The notes under the pieces are model-generated. The model was not told where the DNA came from. It saw only the letters and a program-made list of their open reading frames with translations, and did not search any database. Shown one piece after another: positions 63,930-64,000 of a stretch of DNA of 64,000 nucleotides. Every line of letters starts with the position of its first letter. Position 1 is the stretch's first letter. The translations under genes and the position numbers were made by a program. This DNA is from Mycobacterium sp. (GTDB lineage: Bacteria; Actinomycetota; Actinomycetes; Mycobacteriales; Mycobacteriaceae): NCBI GenBank assembly GCA_018401645.1, contig JAGYKK010000017.1, positions 1 to 64,000 on the forward strand, read 5' to 3'.

Positions 63930-64000
63930 GGGCTCAAGGGTAGGCGACCCGGACTTCAGGGGCGGCGGTCCAAGGCACTGGTGAGAGTCGGGCGGGCCGG

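Overview
The window is high-GC actinobacterial chromosome with strong mycobacterial synteny, matching roughly the M. tuberculosis Rv2744c-Rv2860c order from memory. It runs pspA(partial)-clgR-pgsA-argA-ftsK-[thioesterase, monooxygenase, SDR]-rnj-dapA-dfrA-thyA-...-dapB-13E12/HNH-ald-NMO-pepR-gpsI-rpsO-ribF-truB-pptT-...-nrnA-rbfA-infB-ylxR-nusA-rimP-...-proS-two efpA-type MFS genes-cobA/cysG-cobB-cobO-chelatase. After that comes a metal block (zf-HC2 protein, Met/His-rich DUF5134-like protein, CtaG/Rv0102-like protein, B12-riboswitch nicT, copZ, P1B ATPase, sigC-like ECF factor). A gamma-glutamylation/amine-catabolism block follows (GntR, SDR, ALDH, puuD, glnA4, APC permease), then vapBC. Two coding segments do not belong to the genes around them: (1) about 190 codons of the N-terminus of a non-mycobacterial-looking EF-G sit inside infB, opening exactly at an EF-G-type start and merging in frame into the IF-2 core; (2) about 30 codons of a copper amine oxidase, including the topaquinone-site motif T-x-x-N-Y-E-Y, lie antisense inside vapC. 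Both replace an internal host segment at short shared sequences, so illegitimate recombination or chimeric assembly must be distinguished. Many genes, including normally essential ones, carry apparent frameshifts, so indel sequencing error is likely and I do not call these pseudogenes. No rRNA, tRNA, CRISPR array, IS element or prophage was recognised. All family calls come from reading the translations; no searches were run.
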